Of a DNA stretch of 7,563 nt, positions 1 to 5,535 are shown piece after piece. Source of the DNA: an uncultured candidate division WPS-2 bacterium. Lineage in GTDB: Bacteria; Vulcanimicrobiota; Vulcanimicrobiia; Vulcanimicrobiales; Vulcanimicrobiaceae. The translations under genes were made by a program, and so were the position numbers. The first letter of the stretch is position 1. The number at the start of each line of letters is the position of its first letter. The DNA is taken from the NCBI GenBank assembly GCA_937927945.1, contig CALEYW010000004.1:1-7563 (forward strand), in the 5' to 3' direction. The notes under the pieces were generated by a model that made no database searches, was not told where the DNA came from, and worked only from the letters and a program-made list of their open reading frames with translations.

Positions 1-55
1 GCTCGTCGGGCTCATAACCCGAAGGTCACAGGTTCAAATCCTGTCCCCGCAACCA
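1..55 (+). tRNA. Initiator tRNA-Met (CAT anticodon), 5' end cut off by the window
   Basis: This is the 3' part of a tRNA gene, starting within the D-arm region. The anticodon stem TCGGG/CCCGA (6-10 and 18-22) encloses the loop CTCATAA with anticodon CAT at 13-15. The three consecutive G-C pairs next to the loop are the hallmark of the initiator tRNA and argue against elongator Met or Ile2. The T stem ACAGG/CCTGT (28-32 and 40-44) holds the loop TTCAAAT. The acceptor 3' strand is CCCCGCA (45-51), followed by discriminator A and an encoded CCA (53-55). Acceptor position 72 is A, which suits the unpaired C1-A72 of bacterial initiators, but the 5' strand is outside the window, so the mismatch cannot be confirmed. 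Confidence 0.95.
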
Positions 56-59
56 ACTA

Positions 60-98
60 CAGGTCCAGAAAGTGCAAGCTTTCTGGACCTGTTTCGTT
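60..98 (+). terminator. Intrinsic terminator of the tRNA gene
   Basis: A perfect 13-bp stem (60-72 pairing with 79-91, CAGGTCCAGAAAG and its complement) closes a 6-base loop. It is followed by the T-rich run TTTCGTTT. It begins only 4 bases after the tRNA CCA end, so it most likely ends the tRNA transcript. Part of the 3' arm recurs just downstream: CTTTCTGGTCC at 110-120 against CTTTCTGGACC at 79-89. Confidence 0.85.
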
Positions 99-168
99 TC
101 CAGTGCCGACTTTCTGGTCCAAACGTCGTAAGGCGTCCGTACGAGAGTCAGGGAAGCCGGGCGGAGCG

Positions 169-675
169 ATGGAAGCGAAGCCGGGGTTCGATTGCACACA
201 ATGCGGGACGGCGCGCGAAGGGTATCCTACCGACCGCGGCTTCACGCTGCCCGACGCCGTTTGGGCAATCCCCGAGTCCGAACGCGAGGCCCGCGCGAAG
301 TTCACAACGCACCTTTGCAAGATGGATGGCCGCTGCTTCATCCGCGGTATTCTGCTCATTCCGTTGGTGGAGCGCGAGGACGAATTTGCGTGGGGCCTCT
401 GGGCCGAGGTTGAGCCTGCAGTCTTCGAGCGCTATTTGGAAATCTACGATTCCGATGCCTCGGATGAGGCTCCGCAGAGCGGTACTTTGGCGAATGAGAT
501 TCCCGGTTACGACGACGCCGCCAACGAGCGCGTTCTGATCAAGTTTGGCCTTGGCGGCGACCGTCCCGAGTTTATCTTACAACCGCAGTCCGAATCATCA
601 CTTGCAAAGGATCAACGGCACGGTATCGACGAGCAGCGCTACCACGAAATGTTGGTGGCTGCGGGAGCGCTTTAG
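169..675 (+). CDS. DUF2199 family protein
   Basis: The 168-residue product is cytoplasmic by appearance and has no signal peptide or membrane segment. I recognise the DUF2199 layout: a CxxC pair at the N-terminus (Cys9, Cys12) followed by a short 'T.REGYP' stretch, an acidic helix around 36-45, a central strand near 50-66 (LCKMDGRCFIRGILLIPL), the motif FAWGLWAEV (73-81) with FERYLEIY just after it, the LANEIPGY segment (107-114), and a C-terminal part ending in QRHGIDEQRYHEML. The family's biochemical function is not known. The CxxC may bind a metal, which is inference. An in-frame GTG at 103 would add 22 residues, but these are basic and unlike the family and would begin right after the tRNA terminator. 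I therefore chose the ATG at 169, which puts the CxxC near the start. Shine-Dalgarno support is weak (GGAG only 2 bases upstream, AGGGA further away). No promoter is evident between the terminator and the start. Confidence 0.8.
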   Translation: MEAKPGFDCTQCGTAREGYPTDRGFTLPDAVWAIPESEREARAKFTTHLCKMDGRCFIRGILLIPLVEREDEFAWGLWAEVEPAVFERYLEIYDSDASDEAPQSGTLANEIPGYDDAANERVLIKFGLGGDRPEFILQPQSESSLAKDQRHGIDEQRYHEMLVAAGAL

Positions 676-1057
676 CCGAATACCCGACGCCCTTTCGATC
701 CGCATTCTCTGAATCGCTCAGTCTATGCCTGATCTCCACCTCAAGCCAGAACTCCATGAACGGCTGGACTTGTGAACGCTATTCGCTAACATTTGAGCGC
801 GTCGTCGAACCGGCGCCGCAAGATGAGCAAACCGGCCCCGTCGGCACCGTCGTCAAGGTGGACCAAGTTCTGTCCGATGATTGGCTTGGACCCATCGATC
901 AAAATATCGAGGCGTACGGCGAGAACCCGCGGATGCTCTTCGGCGGCAAGGTCGGCTCGTGTCCCTCCGGCGCGCTCGCCGGCGGCTCGCGCGAAGCATT
1001 GGCCTGCAGGAGACTGTGCGACCGTCGCGCTTCCGTGCGACGTGATCCTCGGCGCCG
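676..1057. other. Gene-poor stretch with a possible coding remnant (about 756-945)
   Basis: I see no complete gene here. Codon-position composition nonetheless looks protein-like in one register from about 772 to 940: on my hand count over 55 codons, about 73% GC at positions 1 and 3 and about 36% at position 2. This register is shared by a + strand frame opening at ATG 756 (start MNGWTCERYSLTFERVVEPA) and a - strand frame ending in a stop near 786 (tail GAGLLILRRRFDDALKC). Composition alone cannot tell the two apart. The signal fades after about 945. The + frame then runs antisense into the 3' end of the secreted-protein gene, and the - frame has no good start codon. A 16-codon ORF at 725-775 (MPDLHLKPELHERLDL) could be another scrap. 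I recognise none of these peptides. A decayed gene is the simplest reading. Confidence 0.25.
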
Positions 1058-1522
1058 CTACGGCCCGCAATACGTCGCGAGCGCTCCGTTCGCTTCGGTG
1101 CTGGTTGCCATTCCGTCCGGACGCGTGTACGTGAGCTTCGTGACGCCCGGTGCATTGTCGATGATGATCTGATGCACGATGGTCGGCGAGAACGTCATCT
1201 CGACCTCGTGCGCGCGATGTCCGTCGCAGGTACGGTCTTTGTCGACTGCGGTCTTGATCGCGTTGTCCGCGATGTTCTTCTTCACGAGCGCTACGATGTC
1301 GTCGTAGGCGAGGCCGCCGTCGGTGAGGTAGATGAGTTGCTCGCCGTCGCTCTTTTTCCACGTCTCTTGCGCGCGGGGCAGCGGCTGCGCGGCGACCGCG
1401 CCGACGGCGTGGTCCCAACCGGTCGGGCCGACGAACGGCTTCGCGGCGGCGAGCGCTGCAAACGGTAGGAAAGCGGCGAACGCGACGAGCGCCGTCGCCG
1501 TACGGAGCGGTGCTGATTGCAT
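1058..1522 (-). CDS. Small secreted protein of unknown function
   Basis: The 154-residue product has a clear signal peptide: a short N-terminal region with one Arg, a hydrophobic core (about 9-27, ALVAFAAFLPFAALAAA) and a likely cleavage site at the AAA/K junction near residue 27. The mature part of about 127 residues has two tryptophans (36, 55), a predicted amphipathic helix with DDIVALVKKNIADNAIK (74-90), and two cysteines (Cys99 and Cys152) that could form one disulfide outside the cytoplasm. A beta-rich stretch with TKLTYTRPDG lies at 128-137. I do not recognise a domain family. The gene lies 98 bases downstream of kbl on the same strand but appears to have its own promoter. The chosen ATG at 1522 has no Shine-Dalgarno sequence, and a TACTAT hexamer 5 bases upstream suggests a leaderless message. 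The periplasmic or extracellular location is inferred from the signal peptide only. Confidence 0.75.
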   Translation of the reverse strand: MQSAPLRTATALVAFAAFLPFAALAAAKPFVGPTGWDHAVGAVAAQPLPRAQETWKKSDGEQLIYLTDGGLAYDDIVALVKKNIADNAIKTAVDKDRTCDGHRAHEVEMTFSPTIVHQIIIDNAPGVTKLTYTRPDGMATSTEANGALATYCGP

Positions 1523-1527
1523 GGTCC

Positions 1528-1533
1528 ATAGTA
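1528..1533 (-). promoter_or_regulatory. Candidate -10 box (TACTAT) of the secreted-protein gene
   Basis: Read on the - strand, TACTAT lies 5 bases before the ATG at 1522. It fits the TANNNT pattern of a -10 box, and transcription would begin at or next to the start codon. No -35 box is visible: the upstream sequence is an alternating CG tract. The absence of a Shine-Dalgarno sequence fits leaderless translation. This is inferred from spacing only. Confidence 0.35.
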
Positions 1534-1620
1534 GCGCGCCGCGCGCGCGACCTCACCCGACGAACGGTGAAGGCCGCACCGCAGCGATGCGACAGTCGTC
1601 GCAGACTCCGCGCAGATCGT

Positions 1621-2820
1621 TTACGCGCGGACGGTCTTCCCGATGACGCCGAGCTCCGTGCCGACCTTTTCGAAGGCGGCCAGCGCACGGTCGAGTTGGG
1701 CACGGTTCAAGTCGCTGGAGATCTGGACGCGGATGCGCGCCGTCCCTTCGGGGACGACCGGGAACCCGAACCCCGTCACGAAGACGCCCGCCTGCAGCAG
1801 CCGGTCGCTCATGGCGATCGCGAACGCGGTGTCGCCGACGATGATTGGAACGATCGCGCTCGGCCCTGCGAGCGGCTCGAAGCCCAGCCGCGTGAGCCCC
1901 TCGCGGAAATACCGGATGTTCTCGCGCTGCGTCTCCACCAAGTGCGGCTGCGATTCGAGCAGCTCGATCGCTTTGAGGGCACTGGCCGCAATCGTCGCCG
2001 GCAGCGCGTTCGAAAACAGTTGCGTGCGCGAACGCTGAACGAGTGTATCGACCAGCGCCTGCGAACCGGCGACGAAGCCGCCGGCACCGCCGCCCAGCGC
2101 CTTTCCGAGCGTGCCGGTGAGGATATCGATCTTCCCCTCGAGCCCGAAATGCTCGATCGTCCCGCGGCCCGTCTTGCCCATCACGCCCGTCCCGTGCGAG
2201 TCGTCGACGATCGTCACCGCGCCGTACCGCTCCGCCAATGCGACGATCTCGGGCAGCTTCGCGATCGACCCTTCCATCGAAAACACGCCGTCGGTGATGA
2301 TGAACGCCGTCCCCTCGGCCTCGCGCAGCTTCTGTTCGAGATCCGCCATGTCGCCGTGCTTGTAGCGGGTTTTCTTCGCACTCGCCAGCCGGCAGCCGTC
2401 GATGATCGAGGCATGATTGAGCTCGTCGGAGACGATCGTATTTCCCGCCGTTGCAATCGTCGGGATCAGCCCCTCGTTCGCCGCCCAGCACGAGACGTAC
2501 GACAACGACGCGTCGAATCCGAAGACCGAGGCGATCTTGTTCTCGAGATCGCGATGGATGTCGAACGTGCCGCAGATGAAGCGCACCGACGCGGTGCCGG
2601 CCCCGTACTTCTGCAGTCCCTCGATCCCAGCGCGGACGACGTCAGGATGATCCGCCAACCCGAGGTAGTTGTTCGAAGAAAGGACGATGACGTCGCCGGC
2701 CTCCTCCATGTGCACCTCCGCGGCCATCGGCCCAGTGAGGTGTCGCAGGCGTTTGTACGTGCCGGCGGCACGCAGGGCGTCGAGTTCGGCGGTGAGGCGG
2801 GCATCGAAGGCGGTGTTCAT
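1621..2820 (-). CDS. kbl: Glycine C-acetyltransferase (2-amino-3-ketobutyrate CoA ligase)
   Basis: This PLP enzyme catalyses the second step of threonine catabolism: 2-amino-3-ketobutyrate plus CoA gives glycine and acetyl-CoA in the cytoplasm. The 399 residues match the usual family length (E. coli Kbl has 398). Class II alpha-oxoamine synthase features are all present: SSNNYLGLADHP (48-59), the ring-stacking His136 in DELNHASIIDG, Asp206 and His209 in VDDSHGTG, the Schiff-base Lys240 in TGTLGKALGG, and a C-terminal domain with VPEGTARIRVQISSDL. The ATG at 2820 is chosen because GGAG lies 5 bases upstream and the protein then starts like the family. The reading frame opens 8 codons earlier without support. 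tdh lies upstream on the same strand but is separated by an opposite-strand gene, so kbl probably has its own promoter, perhaps within or in front of that gene. No key residue is missing. A close relative such as 8-amino-7-oxononanoate synthase is less likely given the length, the TGTLGKALGG context and tdh nearby. Confidence 0.97.
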   Translation of the reverse strand: MNTAFDARLTAELDALRAAGTYKRLRHLTGPMAAEVHMEEAGDVIVLSSNNYLGLADHPDVVRAGIEGLQKYGAGTASVRFICGTFDIHRDLENKIASVFGFDASLSYVSCWAANEGLIPTIATAGNTIVSDELNHASIIDGCRLASAKKTRYKHGDMADLEQKLREAEGTAFIITDGVFSMEGSIAKLPEIVALAERYGAVTIVDDSHGTGVMGKTGRGTIEHFGLEGKIDILTGTLGKALGGGAGGFVAGSQALVDTLVQRSRTQLFSNALPATIAASALKAIELLESQPHLVETQRENIRYFREGLTRLGFEPLAGPSAIVPIIVGDTAFAIAMSDRLLQAGVFVTGFGFPVVPEGTARIRVQISSDLNRAQLDRALAAFEKVGTELGVIGKTVRA

Positions 2821-2825
2821 CAAGT

Positions 2826-2829
2826 CTCC
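2826..2829 (-). promoter_or_regulatory. Shine-Dalgarno site of kbl
   Basis: GGAG on the - strand lies 5 bases before the ATG at 2820. It fixes the kbl start at that codon instead of the upstream in-frame codon at 2844. Confidence 0.7.
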
Positions 2830-2846
2830 GTGAGGCGGTCGCAAAC

Positions 2847-3437
2847 GTGTTCTCCAGCCGCTTGCTCGCCGATACGTTCGTGGTGAGGGTGACCTTCGGA
2901 ACGCTGCACTGTACGCTCCTGGACCGCCGTTCGAGCGTTCCGCTGGCGGGCGCCCGGGTGACCTGCATCTGGCGCAACGAACGCGTCTCGGTCCTCAACG
3001 CGGACGAGCAAGGGACCTTCACAGCCGACCTGCCGGAGGGCGTCTACGATCTGGTGATCTCCGCCCGAGGCTACCTCTCGCTCTTCGTCCGCGGCGTCGG
3101 CGTTCTCGCCGGCTACCGCCAGTCGCTGGTCCGCGGCCTGATCCCCGGTGAGGGCCAGCCCCTCGACGGTGAGCCGTCGACCGCCATAGCCGGCTTCGTG
3201 CGCGACCGCGTAGGCTTAGCCGTGCCCAACGCCACCATCCACCTCAACGCCGAAAACGGGGGAGCCGCCTACACGACCCGCACCGACAACGCCGGCGCCT
3301 ACGTCGTCCACGGCGTCATCCCCGGCAGCTACGACCTCGCCGTCCGCTCCGGCGACCGAACGCTAGCCCACCAACACGTCCCCATAGCGCACGTAAAAAC
3401 CCTCATCCGAACCGACCTCCGCATCATCCAACTCTAG
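2847..3437 (+). CDS. Carboxypeptidase regulatory-like domain protein (two repeats)
   Basis: The 196-residue product is built from two consecutive beta-sandwich modules of the carboxypeptidase regulatory-like (transthyretin-like) type. Module 1 (about 19-95) has LAGARVTC, an exposed NADEQGTFTADLP turn and the signature EGVYDLVISARGYL. Module 2 (about 113-196) repeats the pattern with AVPNATIHL, TRTDNAGAYVVHGVIPGSYD and a final run of strands. Such modules usually act in binding or as structural add-ons to larger surface proteins. Here they stand alone, with no catalytic domain, no recognisable signal peptide and no membrane anchor, so location and function are open. The start is uncertain: GTG 2847 has GAGG 11 bases upstream, and in-frame GTGs at 2880, 2883 and 2889 would still keep module 1 whole. 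The gene is divergent from kbl, with only 26 bases between the annotated starts, and convergent with tdh. It interrupts what is usually a tdh-kbl pair. Confidence 0.75.
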   Translation: MFSSRLLADTFVVRVTFGTLHCTLLDRRSSVPLAGARVTCIWRNERVSVLNADEQGTFTADLPEGVYDLVISARGYLSLFVRGVGVLAGYRQSLVRGLIPGEGQPLDGEPSTAIAGFVRDRVGLAVPNATIHLNAENGGAAYTTRTDNAGAYVVHGVIPGSYDLAVRSGDRTLAHQHVPIAHVKTLIRTDLRIIQL

Positions 3438-3455
3438 CCGCAGACGGCAGCGCAC

Positions 3456-3494
3456 GGTGCATTGTCGGGATGACCTTGCACCATCCTGCCGACA
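3456..3494. repeat. Hairpin-forming inverted repeats just after the + strand gene
   Basis: Two alternative stems share this stretch. GGTGCA (3456-3461) can pair with TGCACC (3477-3482). TGTCGGGATG (3463-3472) can pair with CATCC (3482-3486) plus CGACA (3490-3494) across a 3-base bulge. It starts 19 bases after the stop codon at 3437 and has no T-run, so it may be part of the larger palindromic element instead of a standard terminator. Confidence 0.5.
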
Positions 3495-3526
3495 CCGAGG
3501 GCTCTGACCGAAAAGCCACCATGTTC

Positions 3527-3681
3527 GCTGCGTTGCGGGGGCGGTGCATCACCAGCGGCGGGGCGTTTTCGGCGAGCGGAGTCCAGGATGGACGAGAGCG
3601 AGACGAAACCGAGCGCCGCTCGCACAGGAAGTGCGAGCGGCGCGTCCCCGCCGCGGTGGTGCACCGCCCCCGCAACGCAGC
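3527..3681. repeat. Large imperfect palindrome between convergent genes
   Basis: The 27-base arms 3527-3553 and 3655-3681 are complementary at 26 positions. The single mismatch (T3549 against G3659) would be a G-U pair in + strand RNA. After a one-base bulge (A3554) the pairing continues for 9 more pairs (3555-3563 with 3646-3654), giving about 36 pairs. The interior carries its own perfect hairpin (3613-3643). No open frame in it resembles a protein, and I see no flanking target-site duplication. The size and nested structure suggest a dispersed palindromic repeat (REP or MITE type), but copy number cannot be judged from one window. It lies where the + strand gene and tdh transcripts converge. 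Confidence 0.75.
3613..3643. terminator. Perfect 13-bp hairpin, possible bidirectional transcription stop
   Basis: GCGCCGCTCGCAC (3613-3625) pairs fully with 3631-3643 around the loop AGGAA. On the - strand it is followed by TCGGTTTCGTC, a weak T-rich tail. On the + strand the tail is GTCCCCG, with no T-run. It lies 57 bases beyond the tdh stop at 3700, where a tdh terminator would be expected. The stem is certain. The terminator role is inferred from position. Confidence 0.45.
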
Positions 3682-3699
3682 CACCTCACCAGCCGAGTG

Positions 3700-4728
3700 T
3701 CAGAGCGTGAGCACAATCTTCGCGGCCTCGCCGGATTTCATCAATCCGAACGCACGATCGAACTCCTCGAACCCGAGCTCGTGCGTGATGATCGGCGTCA
3801 AGTCGACGCGGCCGCTCGTCACGAGTGACTGCGTCTGATACCACGTCTCGAACATGCGCCGCCCGTTGATCCCGAGCACCGTGAGCCCTTTGAAGATGAT
3901 GCGTTCGGCGAGGTTGATCTCGATGTCGTCCGACGGGATGCCGAGCAGCGCGGCGACGCCGCCGTTGCGCACCATCGCGAGGCCGTTGTCGATCGCCGAT
4001 CCGGAGCCGGACATCTCGAGCAGCACGTCGACGCCGTCGCCGCCGGTTCGGCCGATGATGTCGTCGACGAGATCCGGCTGCGTCGCGAGGAACGTCGCGT
4101 CGGCCCCGACTCGCGCGGCGAGGGCGAGTTTCTGCGGGTTGACGTCGACCGCGAAAACCTTCGCTGCCCCGGCGGCGCGTGCGACCGGAATCGCCATCAG
4201 CCCGATCGAGCCGACGCCGGTGATGACGACCGACTTCACCGAGACGTCGGCGGCCATGACGGTATGCACGGCGTTGCCGAGCGGATCGAACACGGCCGCC
4301 CACGCGTCGGGGATCGAAGGGTCGAGTTTCCAGACGTTCGACTCCGGCATGCGGATGTAGTCGGCGAACGCGCCGTCGGTGTCGACGCCGATGATCTGCA
4401 CGCGTTCGCAGATGTGCGCTTGTCCGGTGCGGCACAGGCGACAGACGCCGCAGGCGATGTGGCCCTCGGCCGACACGCGGTCGCCGACCGCGAACGCGCG
4501 CACGGCGGCGCCGACCGCGGCGACCACGCCCATGAACTCGTGGCCGATGGTCAGCGGCGGCTTGACCCGTCGCTGGGCCCAGTGATCCCAGCCGTAGATG
4601 TGCAGGTCGGTGCCGCAGAGGCCGACGGTTTTCACCCGAATCAGCACGTCGCTGGGCCCGATTTCCGGAACCGGGATATGCTCCAGCGTGAATCCCGGCG
4701 CAGCGGCAGCCTTCCTGAGCGCGCGCAT
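3700..4728 (-). CDS. tdh: L-threonine 3-dehydrogenase
   Basis: This zinc- and NAD-dependent medium-chain dehydrogenase oxidises L-threonine to 2-amino-3-ketobutyrate, the substrate of Kbl. The 342 residues match the family (E. coli Tdh has 341), and numbering is nearly identical. The catalytic zinc site is Cys38 (GLCGTDLHIYGWDHW) with His63 and Glu64 (GHE). The structural zinc cysteines are 93, 96, 99 and 107. His90 in AEGHI matches the E. coli active-site histidine. The Rossmann motif GVGSIG spans 171-176, and Asp195 at the end of the next strand fits NAD. The late motif MFETWY and a C-terminal SGEAAKIVL are also typical. I chose the ATG at 4728 because MRALRK aligns with family N-termini, although no clear Shine-Dalgarno is present. 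An ATG at 4785 (GAAGAG upstream, 19 extra residues) and a TTG at 4890 overlapping the acetyltransferase stop (54 extra residues) also open this frame. Its partner kbl is 880 bases downstream. Confidence 0.96.
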   Translation of the reverse strand: MRALRKAAAAPGFTLEHIPVPEIGPSDVLIRVKTVGLCGTDLHIYGWDHWAQRRVKPPLTIGHEFMGVVAAVGAAVRAFAVGDRVSAEGHIACGVCRLCRTGQAHICERVQIIGVDTDGAFADYIRMPESNVWKLDPSIPDAWAAVFDPLGNAVHTVMAADVSVKSVVITGVGSIGLMAIPVARAAGAAKVFAVDVNPQKLALAARVGADATFLATQPDLVDDIIGRTGGDGVDVLLEMSGSGSAIDNGLAMVRNGGVAALLGIPSDDIEINLAERIIFKGLTVLGINGRRMFETWYQTQSLVTSGRVDLTPIITHELGFEEFDRAFGLMKSGEAAKIVLTL

Positions 4729-4886
4729 CGTCGGCGGGATGACCGAGGTCCGCGGGCGGACGGCGGGCTCGCTCAGAGAACTCATCCGCGCGCTCTTCGC
4801 CGCGACCGTTCGCCGGATCATCCAGACCGCGGTTTTGCGGTCGCCTGCTTGCGCTGAGAAGAAATCGGGCGCACTCGAAGTCCCGG

Positions 4887-5465
4887 TCAACGAGCTCGTG
4901 ACGGTCGTGGTCTGAGCAGTTCGTCGAGCACGGCTGGAGCGAGCGCCGAGAGCGGAATCGGGTCAGGCGGCGTGCCCGCGGACCCGAGCGCGCGTTCCCA
5001 CCACGACACGTCGCGCCACGCGCCGAACTTGTAGCCGACCTCGCGATAGACACCGACCGGCTCGAAGCCGACCGACCGGTGCAGCGCTATGCTCGCCTCA
5101 TTCGGGAGGCCGATGCCGGCGTACGCGCGATGGAAACCCTGCGCGGCGAGGATGCCGAAGAGCACCTCGTAGAGTGCGCGAGCCAGACCGCGCCCGCGCG
5201 CGTCCTCGCGAACGTACGCCGAGACGTCGACCGACCAGCGATAGGCCGCGCGCGTACGGTGCCCGCTCGCGTACGCGTAGGCCAGCACGCCGCCGCCGTC
5301 GTCGAACACCAGCCACGGCCACGTCTCTCCGATTTCCTCGATGCGCGCGCGCGTGTCGTCGATGCTCGGGGCGACCTCTTCGAATGAGATCGCGGTCCGC
5401 TCGACGATCGGGGCGTAGATGGCCGCGATCGCCTCCGCGTCGTCGGGCCTCACGACGCGGACCAT
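4887..5465 (-). CDS. GNAT N-acetyltransferase, phosphinothricin acetyltransferase-like
   Basis: The 192-residue cytoplasmic enzyme transfers an acetyl group from acetyl-CoA to an amine. The acetyl-CoA pyrophosphate loop is intact: YVREDARGRGLARALYEVL, with Arg90-Gly-Arg-Gly-Leu-Ala95 as the Q/RxxGxG/A motif. Upstream are RPDDAEAIAAIYAPIVERT and SFEE, typical of the phosphinothricin / methionine-sulfone acetyltransferase branch. Downstream are LPNEASIALHRSVGF, VGVYREVGYKFGAWRDVSWWE and a Pro/Ala-rich tail of about 30 residues. These enzymes often act on methionine sulfoximine or sulfone, or related amino-acid analogues; the substrate here is unknown. The ATG at 5465 places the domain at the N-terminus and has a purine-rich leader (GAGAAGCGAGG). 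The frame extends to 5651 upstream, but that part is Arg/Pro/Ser-rich and overlaps the end of the receptor pseudogene. Its stop lies 158 bases before the tdh start. Co-transcription with tdh is plausible but unproven. Confidence 0.87.
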   Translation of the reverse strand: MVRVVRPDDAEAIAAIYAPIVERTAISFEEVAPSIDDTRARIEEIGETWPWLVFDDGGGVLAYAYASGHRTRAAYRWSVDVSAYVREDARGRGLARALYEVLFGILAAQGFHRAYAGIGLPNEASIALHRSVGFEPVGVYREVGYKFGAWRDVSWWERALGSAGTPPDPIPLSALAPAVLDELLRPRPSRAR

Positions 5466-5535
5466 CGGCCTCGCTTCTCGTTTCCCATCAGTACGACTTG
5501 GATGCGAGACGCGACCATTCCGCCGCGAAGGTCCC

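Noticed and set aside
103..168. GTG 103 as the start of the DUF2199 gene
   Set aside because: It would add 22 basic residues not seen in the family and begin right behind the tRNA terminator. The ATG at 169 fits the family start.
1588..1603. Hairpin TGCGAC-AGTC-GTCGCA after kbl as a terminator
   Set aside because: The 6-bp stem has no T-run on the - strand and lies very close to the kbl stop. It is too weak to call.
1510..2886. A 458-codon + strand open frame antisense to kbl
   Set aside because: Kbl on the opposite strand is full length with every catalytic residue. The + frame is Arg/Asp-rich and is an antisense shadow.
3456..3681. A CRISPR array or origin of replication
   Set aside because: The repeats are inverted, not evenly spaced direct repeats with unique spacers, and there are no cas genes, DnaA-box clusters or AT-rich unwinding region.
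3424..3684. Short - strand frames across the palindromic region (86 and 76 codons)
   Set aside because: They follow the inverted repeats and have no protein-like composition. The RNA/DNA structure explains the sequence better.
3686..5053. A 455-codon - strand frame overlapping tdh and the acetyltransferase
   Set aside because: Arg-rich, without domains, and overlapping two confidently identified genes in another frame.
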